Shown piece by piece: positions 20,881 to 31,771 of a stretch of 32,497 nucleotides of DNA (position 1 is its first letter; every line of letters starts with the position of its first letter). Position numbers and translations under genes: made by a program. Below the pieces are notes generated by a model. It was not told where the DNA came from. It did not search any database and saw nothing but the letters and a program-made list of their open reading frames with translations. Source of the stretch: Scleroderma bovista (Eukaryota > Basidiomycota > Agaricomycetes > Boletales > Sclerodermataceae); assembly GCA_037178675.1 (NCBI GenBank), contig JAYMGJ010000601.1, forward strand, positions 1-32,497, in the 5' to 3' direction.

Positions 20881-21905
20881 TTAACTGCGAGCAAAGCTAT
20901 GTATCATCACAGATACGTAAACCGACCATTCTTTTCGGACGAAGAATAAATTTACCCACCGCTGAAGACCATCCATATCACCATTCCATAGATCAGCATC
21001 ACCGGGGTTTGGGCCACTGTCAGCGTACTGCCAGAATGAAGTGTATGACCATCCAGCTGGTAGAGACCCAATTGAAGAGGCGTAATGAGCAATCCAAAGT
21101 GGATTATTGTTGCCAAATGCAGCACTGTTTCCAGTGCAGGTCTTCCACCAGTCAGTTGTGGTATAAATCACTGGATGACACGAGTGGGATCAGGATTGTC
21201 TAGTCTCAGTGAATCGATGAATAATTTTCACCTGGGTATCTAGTACAGGGGGCATCTGTATCAACCGCCGAAATGCACGTTCAAATCACCTACCGCGTCA
21301 TAGCACCGTGGTACGTGTCTGAGAAATCTTGGATCCAAGAAACCATTGCCGAAGCACTCAAGCCATAGCATTCCGCGCCATAGGGATTGTCTAACGAATC
21401 AATTTGCGACAACACCAAGGTGACACAAAACGTACTCACATTCGATGTCAAGCGCTCCAGGTAAGGTGATACCATCGCCGGACCAGCCACCTGACAAGAT
21501 GCAACTGAGTATAAAAAACCCCATAAAATAGATACCAACCTCCGTTAGCAAGGAAGTACTTAGCTTGCGCAGCACCACTAGATACGTCTGGGCGTGCGAA
21601 GTGGTAGGCACCACGAATGAGCCCTGCGTTAGTTGCTCCGGTGTACTGAGAATTGAACTCCGTAGACTTGTACGCTGAGGCATCCACTAAATTAGCATTA
21701 GAATCTTCAAAAGAAATTACTGACATGTTCCCTCTGTAGCCTTGATGTACGCGAAAGAAATTCCGTTATTTTTGACATTGCTCCAATTGATGCTGGTCTG
21801 GTGACTAGACACGTCGATTCCTTGAGGATTGGCACGTTTGACCATGCCCCCTTGTACCGCAGAGAGAGCAGTAGAAAGTACAGCGAGAAACATAAGAAGA
21901 TTCAT
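20881..21905 (-). CDS. Secreted GH25 muramidase (copy B)
   Basis: Predicted lysozyme-type enzyme hydrolysing the beta-1,4 link between MurNAc and GlcNAc in bacterial walls, acting outside the cell. Seven exons (21905-21725, 21674-21540, 21490-21440, 21390-21294, 21239-21232, 21170-20960, 20896-20881) give 232 aa. A signal peptide (MNLLMFLAVLSTALSAVQG) and a KR site are followed by GIDVSSHQ, FAYIKATEGT, GLIRGAYHFARPD, LPGALDIE with both catalytic acids, TTDWWKTCTGNS, and SFWQYADSG. All landmark residues of GH25 are present. It is a recent duplicate of copy C. A TATAAAAG box lies 59 nt before the start. A 2.3-kb palindromic element is inserted ~235 bp upstream and may affect its control. Confidence 0.9.
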
Positions 21906-21963
21906 GGTGTTTTCGAACTATCTGGTAGTAGGTGAGCTGATGGATCCAAGGCCCTTCGAGCAG

Positions 21964-21971
21964 CTTTTATA
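21964..21971 (-). promoter_or_regulatory. TATA box of GH25 copy B
   Basis: TATAAAAG on the minus strand, 59 nt before the ATG at 21905. Copy C has CATAAAAG at the matching place (27143-27150). Confidence 0.55.
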
Positions 21972-22140
21972 CATTCACCCTTTCCAACTGCTTCCCACGT
22001 CAAGGGTCCGCAACAAAAAGACAGATAAAACCGGCAAAGTTGCTTAGTAGCCTTGTCCAGAAAAAATATCTAGGCCGGCCATATGGATACTGGTAGCCCA
22101 CATGTATTATCATCAACTTTGCCACGATACTGGTCATGAC

Positions 22141-24412
22141 ACCTTAGGCACCAGTTCTCGGTGGCAATAGAGGTCTTTCAGATGGGGTTTTTATGTCGTG
22201 AGAAACCCATCTGAGAGACCAACCATCCGCACCGGGGTTTGCCGCCCTTATTCGGCTAATCCTGAATAGTGTTCATTTCATCGGCTTTGCGCCGGCATAG
22301 CCTCTATGACCACTCTAAACCCTCCGCCGAGGCTCATCTGAGCCTCCTTGGCTTCTTGATTTTTATTAATAGTTGTTCACCGCTTTAGGTAATATTACAT
22401 AATCACAAAAAGCGTTACTACTCCCAAAACACGACCGCATTTGGTCAATACCTGAACTGCAATATTCCCACCCTCCTTGTGAGCCTCCTCTGCCTTCCTG
22501 TGCCCCATCCCTGGTCCCCATGTACTGTACATAGTATCATATATGTTATATAAGTATATAGGTCCATAAATGGAACCTCCAACGAGTGCTCCAGAGGCTC
22601 TAGATAGTTGGAAAAATAGTTAGGGGTAAAAACAAAAAAGCATTCGCATTTTTGATACATTGGACATACACACTTATAAAATACATCCCCTTCAAGGGGT
22701 AATATATGTCTACAACATATACACAGTGCATTGGATGGGATGGAGCCTCTTAAGTGCTATGTCACATTCACCTCCTCCTGATATAACACTCTGGGAGGCT
22801 CTTACTGCGAGTGTTGGTACCTTTGGGATGGTTTGAAACTGTAGTAGTATACTGTGGACACCTTTCTATCATATAAACCTGGAGGTTGACTGCTCCAAGG
22901 GTGAGCAAGAAGGAAAACACTACTTTGATGGAAATAGGGGTTCTATCAGTCCCCAGAGTTGATATCTGTATTCTGAGTATGTAGGAGGCTCTGATATACT
23001 ATATAGCAGTTGCTGTACACTCACAAAAGTCCATACCTCGATGTGGAAGAGGAGGGGAAGTGAAATAACATGATGGAGGGCGTGGGAAAACCTCTCAAAA
23101 AAAGCGGAGACTTTGAAAACATATCAAAAAAGTGACATAGCACACCACACACAACATCTGGTGGTCTATAGATTGTACTACTGACTTCCTAGTGTCATTA
23201 CAGACTTCCCCATGTGTCACAGTATCTGTAGCAACTATAAGCTCTTCAAAAAGCGAAAATTTGTCACAATGGGACACCTTGGATAATGGCTGCATTTCAG
23301 TGCAGCATGTTGCAAGATCTGTACACTAAGCATGGATACCAGAGGTTCTGCAAACCTAATCAATACTTCATCATGTATGATAAGATCCTATCAAAGGTCA
23401 ACTCTCCAGTACCACAATCAGTAGACCACCAGATGTTGTGTGTGGTGTGCTATGTCACTTTTTTGATATGTTTTCAAAGTCTCTGCTTTTTTTGAGAGGT
23501 TTTCCCACGCCCTCCATCATGTTATTTCACTTCCCCTCCTCTTCCACATCGAGGTATGGACTTTTCTGAGTGTACAGCAACTGCTATATAGTATATCAGA
23601 GCCTCCTACATACTCAGAATACAGATATCAACTCTGGGGACTGATAGAACCCCTATTTCCATCAAAGTAGTGTTTTCCTTCTTGCTCACCCTTTGAGTGG
23701 TCAACCTCCAGGTTTATATGATAGAAAGGTGTCCACAGTATACTACTACAGTTTCAAACCATCCCAAAGGTACCAACACTCGCAGTAAGAGCCTCCCAGA
23801 GTATTATATCAGGAGGAGGTGAATGTGACATAGCACTTAAGAGGCTCCATCCCATCCAATGCACTGTGTATATGTTGTAGACATATATTACCCCTTGAAG
23901 GGGATGTATTTTATAAGTGTGTATGTCCAATGTATCAAAAATGCGAATGCTTTTTTGTCTTTACCCCTAACTATTTTTCCAACTATCCAGAGCCTCTGGA
24001 GCACTCATTGGAGGTTCCATTTATGGACCTATATACTTATATAACATATATGATACTATGTACAGTACATGGGGACCAGGGATGGGGCACAGGAAGGCAG
24101 AGGAGGCTCACAAGGAGGAATATTGCAGTTCAGGTATTGACCAAATGCGGTCGTGTTTTGGGAGTAGCAATGCTTCTAGCGCTTATGTAATCCTACAGGA
24201 AGCGCAGAAATAAAAACAAATCGAATGGAGATTAAGCGGAGAATGCTGGGAGGCTCATGGGAGGCTCACCAGAAAGGGATGGGAACCACTCTGTCTATTT
24301 CGGGATTTGAGTGGGAGTAGCGCCGAGGGTGGGTATCTCTTAGATGGGTTTCGCCCTACAAAGAAACCCCATCTGAAGACCGTGGGAACATCCTTAAACT
24401 GGTGTCTAAGGT
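22141..24412. mobile_element. Giant palindromic (foldback-like) element, ~1-kb inverted arms
   Basis: Left arm 22141 to about 23169 and right arm about 23422-24412 are reverse complements; the inner ~720 bp (22445-23169 against 23422-24140) are nearly identical. A spacer of ~250 bp separates them. Outer ends read ACCTTAGGCACC (left) and ACCTTAGACACC (right, minus strand). Close to each end is a small hairpin built on AGATGGG-GTTT / AAACCCATCT. The word GAGGCTC (or GAGCCTC) recurs through both arms, in the left one at 22329, 22340, 22491, 22594, 22743, 22795 and 22985. No transposase is evident. Comparison with the flank of GH25 copy A (…TCATGACAC at ~18800) marks the left edge as an insertion point. 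No target duplication was found. Confidence 0.8.
23195..23405 (+). other. Spacer of the palindromic element
   Basis: This unique centre between the arms contains a + frame whose residues include MLQDLYTKHGYQRFCKPNQY and runs into the right arm. The composition is more protein-like than the arms, but no family is recognised. It could be a captured host fragment or the last remnant of a transposase. Confidence 0.3.
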
Positions 24413-24937
24413 GCCACAACCCACAAAGTAGGCTGCTCATTCGAGAAGGCTCAGTGTACAGTTGACCAAGTAACTTGCGCTCATACTCCTTTTTTTGAAG
24501 ATCTGCACAAATCTACCTCAACATCGTCGAAGAGCACAGGGAGACCCAGGATTTGACCCAGAGGACTAAGAATACTATGCTGTACAACAAGTCCGGCAGT
24601 CATGGTCAACCAGCAGTTTCACAAAATACACAATTCTACCAACATTTTTACAACCACAATACAACTAGTGCATATTTTGGAGTACTGCGAGGTTGAACGA
24701 AGTTAATTGAAGATGAAATGAGCAAGATAGTTAAAAAGCTGTTGTCACGCCCAAATGCTGAATGGCGTCACCCAAGTGACATGCTGGGGCTGAGTTTGAA
24801 CTTCTCTCACAGGTGGTATCGCCCTCTCAGCTCTGATGGGGCTGCTTCGACTTCGCTGGTCGAAGGGAGGTAGTGGTCGATTGGGCAAAAACGTGCAACC
24901 TTTGATCCTACTTATGAGTCACAGATACAAGCATTGA

Positions 24938-25870
24938 ATGGTCTTGCCAGTGGACTCTACAAGTCGGTCTCCGACTCTCCACTGCACTTGTGGTGCTCTT
25001 GGAATCACGCGAGAAGAGACTGTCGAAGAGTTGAAGACTCGCATCAAGGACTACCTTGCTGATCTCTCACATGCCAATATTGCCCAAAATCCTCTTTTTT
25101 CAGTGTTTTTCCGAGCCGGAGTGAAAGTACGCAGCTGCCGACACACTCAACCGTTGAATTTTTGTATCTCGGATCCGCTTTCTTCAGAGCCTCACTTCAT
25201 GGTATATGTAGTTAGTTACGTGTCAATCAACCCCTCATAGCAGTGCCGAAGTTTGTACTCAGCATGTGTGACCTTTCTGTGACCTTCTGTGACTGCCGGT
25301 TGACCGCCGGACTTGTTGTACAGCATAGTAGACTAAAACGGCCGACGAGGGCAGCCCTGGGCAGCCAAATGGAAGTGGATCAATGACGAACTAGAAAAGG
25401 CGACAGCAGACGACATATGGGCTTTCACCAAGTGGCCCAAAGGCATCCGCCAGTACCCTTCTCCCCCATCAACCCTGGCCAGGGCCGTAGTACCCGCAGT
25501 GGTATCACACGAGGATGAGTGTAACGCCCCGTAACACGCTGTTCCAATCCACCCATCCACGCGGAACCCACTGAACTTGAACACGACCGGTACCCTGACG
25601 ACATCGCCTGGGAACCCATCTCGTACGCGGAAGTTCGTAGAGCAATATTTACTCCAAACCAACACAAAGCCCTGGGCCCCAGCCAAATCAACTATATGGT
25701 CCTCCGTCGGGCGTGGGCAGCCGACCCCGTCCCCACATACCTCCTAATCAGTCGTTATGCCAATATTGGATACCCCCAGAACCGTCAACTGAGACCGGTC
25801 GCCACAATTGCTCTTCGATAGCCATTTGTAGAACAACGTTCAACAAATGCTGAAACTACCGTTTCTCGCA
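24938..25870 (+). mobile_element. LINE retrotransposon relic (SAP-like region, linker, start of RT)
   Basis: Three frames in order give parts of a non-LTR element as found in Agaricomycetes. At 24990-25110: LGITREETVEELKTRIKDYL, a SAP-like helix-extended-helix block often in the first ORF. At 25360-25540: DDIWAFTKWPKGIRQYPSPP, the linker before reverse transcriptase. At 25580-25820: WEPISYAEVRRAIFTPNQHK, ALGPSQINYMVLRRAWA and LRPVATIAL, the entry to the RT domain. The catalytic FADD-type motif and the endonuclease are absent, and stops and frameshifts separate the pieces. It fills much of the space between the palindromic element and GH25 copy C. Confidence 0.65.
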
Positions 25871-25907
25871 GGTCTTGGACAGTTACCAGGCTTGGGATGT
25901 GCAATTG

Positions 25908-27160
25908 ATACATCCATATAGAAACAGATATGTAGTAGACAGAACAATAGTAATCACCACTGGAACAAGACCAATAAATGAACCATACATTTCTGCTAAC
26001 CACAAAAGAAGAATAAATATGAACCAATCACTAATCTCGACTCATTTCGTGGAAGCTGCATTTAGCCACGAGCAAAGCTATACCCCCAGATGCGTAAACA
26101 AGGTGTTCTTATCAGACAAAAGACAAATCTACCCACCGCTGAAGACCACTCATATCACCATTCCATAGATCAGCGTCACCAGGGTTTGGGCCGTGGTTGG
26201 CGTACTGCCAGAATGAAGTGTATGACCATCCAGCTGGGAGAGTGCCAATTGAAGAGGCATAATGAGCAATCCAAAGTGGATTATTGCTGCCAAATTTAGC
26301 GCTGTTTCCAGTGCAGGTCTTCCACCAGTCAGTTGTGGTATAAATCACTGAATGACATGAACAGGATCAGGACCATATGGTCTTGGAGAATGAGCGAATA
26401 GTTTTCACCTGGGTACCTGTAGGAGGTCGTCTACATCAGGCCCAAAAAATACAGGTTTAAAAGTCACCCTACCGTTTAGTAGCACTGTGGTATGTGTTTG
26501 AAAAATCTTGGATCCAAGAAACCATTGCCGAAGCACTCAAGCCATAGCATGTCGTGCCATAGGGATTGTCTAATGAATCAATTTGCGACAACACCAAGGT
26601 GACACAAAACGTACTCACATTCGATGTCAAGCGCTCCAGGTAAGGTGATACCATCACCGGACCAGCCACCTGATAAGATGCAACTGAGTATAAAATGGCC
26701 CGTAAAATCGATACCAACCTCCATGAGCAAGGAAATAATTAGCCTGTGCAGCACCACTAGATACGTCTGGGCGTGCAAAGTGGTAGGCACCACGAATGAG
26801 CCCCGCGTTAGTTGCTCCGGTGTACTGAGAATTGAACTCCGTAGACTTGTACGCTGAGGCATCCACTAAATTAGCATTAGAATCTTCAAAAGAAATTACT
26901 GACATGTTCCCTCTGTAGCCTTGATGTACGCGAAAGAAATTCCGTTATTTTTGACATTGCTCCAATTGATGCTGGTCTGGTGACTAGACACGTCGATTCC
27001 TTGAGGATTGGCACGTTTGACCATGCTCCCTTGTACCGCAGAGAGAGCGGCAGGAAGTACAGCGAGAAACATAAGAAGATTCATGGTGTTTTCGAACTAT
27101 CCGGTAGTGGATGAGCTGATGGATCCAAGGCCCTTCATTCGGCTTTTATGCACTTCCACC
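25908..27160 (-). repeat. Segmental duplicate of the GH25 copy B region
   Basis: From the shared 3' flank (CATCCATATAGAAACAG at 25909 and at 20788) through all seven exons to the promoter (GGATCCAAGGCCCTTC at 27121 and 21942), this segment matches 20787-21980 closely. The direct duplication is about 5.1 kb apart and in the same orientation. Confidence 0.8.
26062..27084 (-). CDS. Secreted GH25 muramidase (copy C)
   Basis: Close twin of copy B with identical exon plan: 27084-26904, 26853-26719, 26669-26619, 26569-26473, 26416-26409, 26347-26137, 26077-26062, giving 232 aa. Signal peptide MNLLMFLAVLPAALSAVQG and a KR site precede GIDVSSHQ, YIKATEGT, GAYHFARPD and LPGALDIE; the C-terminal half has TTDWWKTCTGNS and GWSYTSFWQYANHG. 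Both catalytic acids are kept, so it should be an active peptidoglycan hydrolase. The first 60 codons are almost the same as in copy B, while exons 4 and 6 differ at several residues. Exon 5 is again 8 nt (G-TAC-CCA-G). The promoter has CATAAAAG and lacks the palindromic element. Confidence 0.9.
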
Positions 27161-27189
27161 CTTCAGACCCCTTCCTACTTAACCCCCAT

Positions 27190-28800
27190 TACGCTATGTA
27201 ACAAATTTTTTCAGTAACCACTCTGATTGATGAGAGGAGTTACGATAAGCTGAATGATTGCTTGGCAGTGTAGAAAATCTGCGAGGGGAGAGTCGAATCC
27301 ATGTTTGTATTAATTCGTGGTCACGGGTCGAGCAAGTAGCATAACTGAGTGACAGAGCAAACACGTTGAACTTCGAAAGAACATCATAATCATTCACCGA
27401 TCATCCTTGGCACCTGTCCTCTACATGGCATGTAAAATCATGTTTGTGAATCGCATTACAGATTGGTTGGCATATCCGTATCAAAGCTGGGGGCGGACGC
27501 AAATTCGAAGCTGGCAGAAGCACTCCAAATTTGTTTACCATATGAACAGCTCCCATGGCATAGTTTTGGTCAATTGGGCTTCAGATGATCCAGATGGTAT
27601 CTTACCATTTGGATATAGAACGGCGCGCCTCTGCAGAAATCTAATTAAGTATCCCACCACAGGGGCGAGAGTTCCTAAACTTTGGGGAATCGAAGCACTC
27701 GCGACACGAGATTGGCCTGCGAATGCCAGGCACCAAGGCGCCAAATGAAGTGGAGTATGCGCGCTATGAGGGTCATTGTGGTTCATTGTGAGGTGTTGAG
27801 TGATGAGAGTTAAGAAGCCGAATGTAATTCAAGGGCCATGATTCATGAAGTGGGCGGCTGTGAAAGTGGAGAGACTGGAGAATGTTTGCGAATATAACTT
27901 CATTGGCAAGTACCGACCGACTCCCGAGAGCCTGGATTTGGGTGGGCGGCACGCCAGTAGTAGTACTAACTCCACCAGAACGCATGGAGCACCAATAGAG
28001 GGTGGGAAGAGGCGCCATAGCCAATGAATAAACCAGGCACGAGTGGGGATAGAACCATCAGTGCCAACCCAGAGCCAGGGATGAAGTTTTCAAGAGGGAA
28101 GCAAGAGTCGCGAGCCAAGAGATAACGGCGGAATAACGTCAGGGATCGGATCAATTGGGCAAAGAAAATCACGCGATCAATCTGATCAAAGAGGTGGTCA
28201 GTTTTTTGAGCAGGTAAGATGAAGTCACCGTGTAGGCCCATCAGTTAAAGACGAGCTACTAGTACTAAAAAACAACGGTCCATTAGCTTTGTAATATAAA
28301 CGAGCGTCTATGTATACAATGGATGTAGCCAAAAAATTTCTCCGCCGATGGGTTGACGTCTGTGACCAATGCACTCTGGTGTCCGGGACCACAGCCTGGA
28401 CCCAAGCAGGTCTGCAACTACCGTTTTTCGCATACTGGATGGCTGGTCTCAAGCAACTACTAGGCTCGAAGGTAACAATTGTGTCGGATCCATATCGTTG
28501 TGGTGGCAACTCATGACATGGGCCTGTTTCTCGGATTGCATTGACGATACAAGAATGTACGCTACTTTGTTTCGGGCTTGGACTCTGATCGCTTATTGTC
28601 AGTGCCTGGTGACCGACCCACTCCACCCTGTGCCCAAGCCCCGCTCTCCTTCGAGTACAAAAGCTCAGACTGGCCTGGTTTTGTGTTGGTTTCCTTTTGG
28701 CTGGTCCATTCCCTCTGTGCTCCCTGTTTTTACGACCCTGTATCTGCTTGGTTTTGAATCGAAGTGTCTGGACACTTCGGAAACGCTCCGCAAGGTCAAA
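27190..28800. other. Intergenic, no gene recognised
   Basis: Open frames of 113 codons at 27407 (+), 91 codons at 27966-28241 (-) and 205 codons at 28225-28842 (-) are present, the last overlapping the start of the gene at 28802. None has a domain or splice chain that I recognise. A TACAAAAG sequence near 28656 may be the core promoter of the gene at 28802. Confidence 0.35.
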
Positions 28801-28801
28801 A

Positions 28802-30003
28802 ATGCAATCTCTTGCTCTGCTTACGCTTGTTCTCGCCGCCACTTCTATTCAAGGACTTCCCCTTAATACAAAGCGGATTGCCCAAGTAATATCTGATTCA
28901 ACTACCCAATGGGAAAATGCATGTGTATGTGCCGCAAAAAAAGTCGGGTTTGTTCCGTAGGCTCATGATTTCAGGATGCTGCCGGTGGCGGCACACAATG
29001 TAATCCTATAGCCGTTGCAGCATTTGGCACTCTCCTTGCTGCAGCGGGTCCTTGCGACCAGCAGAACGCTGCTGATAATATGATTGACTTCGCAAAAACT
29101 CTGAATAATAATGCAGACATGATTAGGCTTGCACAGATTTTTGCTCAACAGCCAAGAAACTCTGTTTGTTTTTTTCCTTTCGTCTTCGAGTACTTCATGT
29201 TCACACCTGTTTTAGCCTACCGCGCAGAGTGTTCCATACTGCCAATCTGCACCTCGCAATTCAGAGCTGAATGGCCTTTTCCAGTGTCAATTTCAAGGCG
29301 ATAACCCTAATACCTTCGTTGGTGGTATCCCCGTAGGTCAAAGTGGGACGATTCCATTTGGAATGAACGCTCCCGTCTCCCCTGCTGGTTCCTGTCCTGC
29401 GAACCCGTCTGGTCCCATCCCCGATGGAAGCCAGCTCGTTAGCATCACGCAAAATCCTGGTGTAGGTGGAAGCAGTAACGCTGCAAATGGATCTACCAGC
29501 CCCAGTTCCTCCGTTGGCAAACCCGCTGCCATGCCTTCCCAGACACCCACTGATGTTGCGCAAAATCCTGGTATGGGTGGAAGTATGGCCACAAATGGAT
29601 CTAGCACTCCCAGTTCCGGTTCCTCTGTTAGCAAACCCGCCGCCCCGACACCCGCTAGCAGCGGCAGCTTTCTTTTATCGAACGGACAAGCTGCTCAGCA
29701 GTTGAATGCACAGTTTGCTTCGTTGACGTCTAGTTCTCCTTGCACAGGTCAGCACTCTTATCTTCGTCATGCATAAATACTGAGTCCGTACCCTTAGATG
29801 GCAAAAATGCGTGCGTGCAGGGTTCGTTTGCGCAATGCGTGTCGGGTTCATTCGTACTTGAATCTTGCGGTGCCGCACTCACTTGCGCTGCGCTGCCTCT
29901 TGTCAACTCTCCGGGAACATCGATCACTTGCACGACGCTTTCGGAGGCTGAGGCGCGTATTGCAGCGACAGGTGCTACGGGGGGTCTCACTGGCTCGGGA
30001 TGA
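28802..30003 (+). CDS. Secreted protein with CBM19-like C-terminus
   Basis: Four exons (28802-28924, 28975-29163, 29216-29747, 29798-30003) give 349 aa. A signal peptide (MQSLALLTLVLAATSIQG) and a KR site are followed by a helical Cys-containing domain (GGGTQCNPIAVAAFGTLLA, GPCDQQNAADNMIDF). A Pro/Ser/Thr-rich linker holds two imperfect copies of a unit (QNPG-GG...NGS...PSS...KPAA). The C-terminal domain (NACVQGSFAQCV, LESCGAALTCAALPLVNSPG) matches the Agaricomycete proteins annotated as carbohydrate-binding module family 19, which in yeast chitinase binds chitin. The likely place is the cell wall or outside; there is no catalytic domain. The donor at 29164 (GTTTGT) is weak but the frame closes. 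Confidence 0.85.
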
Positions 30004-30524
30004 TCTGACATTAACCATTAACCGGGGCTGGACCCATGGTAAATAGTATACTAATACTGTGACGTGTCCTTAATTCGTGTACTAGTCCAGTTACTTAGTA
30101 CGTAGATTGTTACCCCTGTTTGTTACTGACGACTGGAGCTTTGTATAAGGAGCACCGATTGCAGCCACAAGCTGTCGCTAGCGGACACTTGTCCTGTTTT
30201 CACACAAGGTCACCCCAGTGGAATTCCCATCTCCAGCTTTACACCTTCTATTCCGTCCTGATCCATCGTACTGCGACCAACAGGCAAATTCAATGTGTTA
30301 GGAAACGATTCCGAGGTAGTTATGGACACATTGACTCGCTTGATGGGTCTGTGCATCACAACCAGTCCTTCGTATGCAAAGCGCGAGATCATTGCATCCA
30401 TTTCAGCCATCTTTCTCGTTGACATGATATATCGAACGAGGCTGGGAACGCCATGATTGATCGGGGACCTGAATTCAGGGGAAAATGGTCGTGCAATGAA
30501 TTTGCATGGCTTCTAGGGCAACTA
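30004..30524. other. Unrecognised; one 71-codon minus frame
   Basis: A minus-strand frame at 30425-30210 encodes KMAEMDAMISRFAYEGLVV and RPIKRVNVSITTSESFPN. It stays open upstream past 30470. It looks coding but no family or splice partner was found. Low certainty. Confidence 0.25.
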
Positions 30525-30744
30525 TTGGTCTACTTGATCACAGAACAACGAAACAAAACTGACATTTCCACAAGAACATTCGAGATAATCATACACACAA
30601 GTTTGTACTGCGATACCAATTTTACATCCAGGATTTGCTTCGTCAATCGTCAACACGCTCGAATGAGAACAACTGAATGGGTAAGAACTGCGGTGGGAGA
30701 GAGCGGGTTGATAGGATTGGCCTGATCTGAACCTGTGACATGAG

Positions 30745-31241
30745 TTAGAATACTACTGCGTCCCTGAGGTGCGATACTACCCCGGAATTGGCTGATAAGT
30801 CAGAGGGGACGGTCCATCCCTTGCTCCGATCATCCGCTAGTTCGATGCTGAACAGGTAAAGATTGAGTGAAACGCGCAAACTGCCAAAAATGAGTACTCC
30901 TCACGTATAGCCATCCTAAGCTTCTCTGTAGATAGCGTGGAATTCCATGTTGTGTTCAGGGTAAATGGAAGCAGTGACCGTAGTATTGTCAACCACCCCA
31001 GTGTAGGGATATCCGTCTATGCTGAGCTGAAATATATTGTCGTCAACTGTCTTGAGAGTCCACTACAACAGACACAGACGATGTAAGCCTTGCATTCTAG
31101 TCGGGAAAAGGAAATTGCCATACAGTTTGGACAGGCTGGTTGAGGCGGACAGTCTGCCACGCTGGCTTTGTGAAATTGACACCAGTGGGGGGGCTTTCCT
31201 TCAATAAGGGAGACGATTCTGTATCGACCGCTGTTGATCAT
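30745..31241 (-). pseudogene. Broken I66-type (cospin-like) serine protease inhibitor, copy B
   Basis: Exons 31241-31124, 31062-30905 and 30847-30745. The start ATG (MINSGRYRIVSLIEGKPP) is kept. Further blocks are WTLKTVDDNIFQLSIDGYPY, EFHAIYREA and, after intron 2, TIELADDRSKGWTVPSDLS, ending LRDAVVF-stop. Two defects are seen: a run of seven C (six in copy A) shifts the frame in exon 1, and a TAG stands where copy A has CAT after YREA. Without them the protein would be 125 aa, shorter than the usual ~150. The homopolymer change could be a sequencing error, but the TAG is a second, independent break. Confidence 0.6.
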
Positions 31242-31306
31242 TGTGACTGGCTCTGGATTGACGAAGAGGTTGAGGATTGGAGTGGCATTCCCTCCCGGAA
31301 GGTCGA

Positions 31307-31315
31307 CTTTATATA
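31307..31315 (-). promoter_or_regulatory. TATA box of the I66-type copy B
   Basis: TATATAAAG on the minus strand, 66 nt before the ATG at 31241; conserved in duplicon A. Confidence 0.5.
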
Positions 31316-31388
31316 AGTATCCTTCCACCGAAGATGGTGCACGACCTCCGCTCTAGCAACGCCCTTCGATCCCCTCTTCGGGTCCTAG

Positions 31389-31771
31389 GTGGATGGGGCC
31401 GCACGGAGTGCTCCCGTTACGGTTGTTCATTCCTTTGAATTAGGGGCTGGATTGAAGATTCGGTTACTAATGACTCGACATAGATGCCCCTTGTTTACAG
31501 TCCCAGGATGGTTCACATTTGACGCACCTGGATGGGCACCTCAGAACTTTCTCGCCGTTCCCTTCCAGAACCGAATGCCGCCTGGGCCATCGGGATTCGG
31601 CAGCTAATCCTCACTTTCATGTTGATGGACTTTGGCACCGCAGAGTCATTTCCGTCTGTTCAAAAAGGGAAATTATCAAAGCTGGCATCGATTGCTATCG
31701 ATTGGCTTCCCCCAGTTGAGACATCCGGCGTTGTACCCGTCTTAGTATGTGTGTTGCGCTGCCAATCATGA
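31389..31771 (+). pseudogene. Wax-synthase-like fragment, divergent partner of I66 copy B
   Basis: The + frames encode FTFDAPGWAPQNFLAVPF and, in another frame, GKLSKLASIAIDWLPPVETS. They match the minus-strand fragment at 11888-11640 (FNAP...YFLAVP, KISKLDWLPPIETL). A frame change between the two blocks shows that this copy is also degenerate. The family call (DWPPLFG-like block of wax-synthase-domain proteins) is tentative. Confidence 0.35.

Larger units (their letters stand above)
30525..31740 (-). repeat. Duplicon B, inverted copy of 11640-12819
   Basis: Read on the minus strand this segment runs parallel to duplicon A: acyltransferase-like fragment, divergent promoter, I66-type gene, 3' flank. 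Shared landmarks include GGAATGAACAACCGTAA between the divergent genes and GGCCAATC...TATCAA after the I66 gene. Confidence 0.75.

Noticed and set aside
22445..22660. Frames of 71-86 codons in both arms of the palindrome
   Set aside because: They are mirror copies of the same sequence with no domain, and lie in AT-rich repeat DNA.
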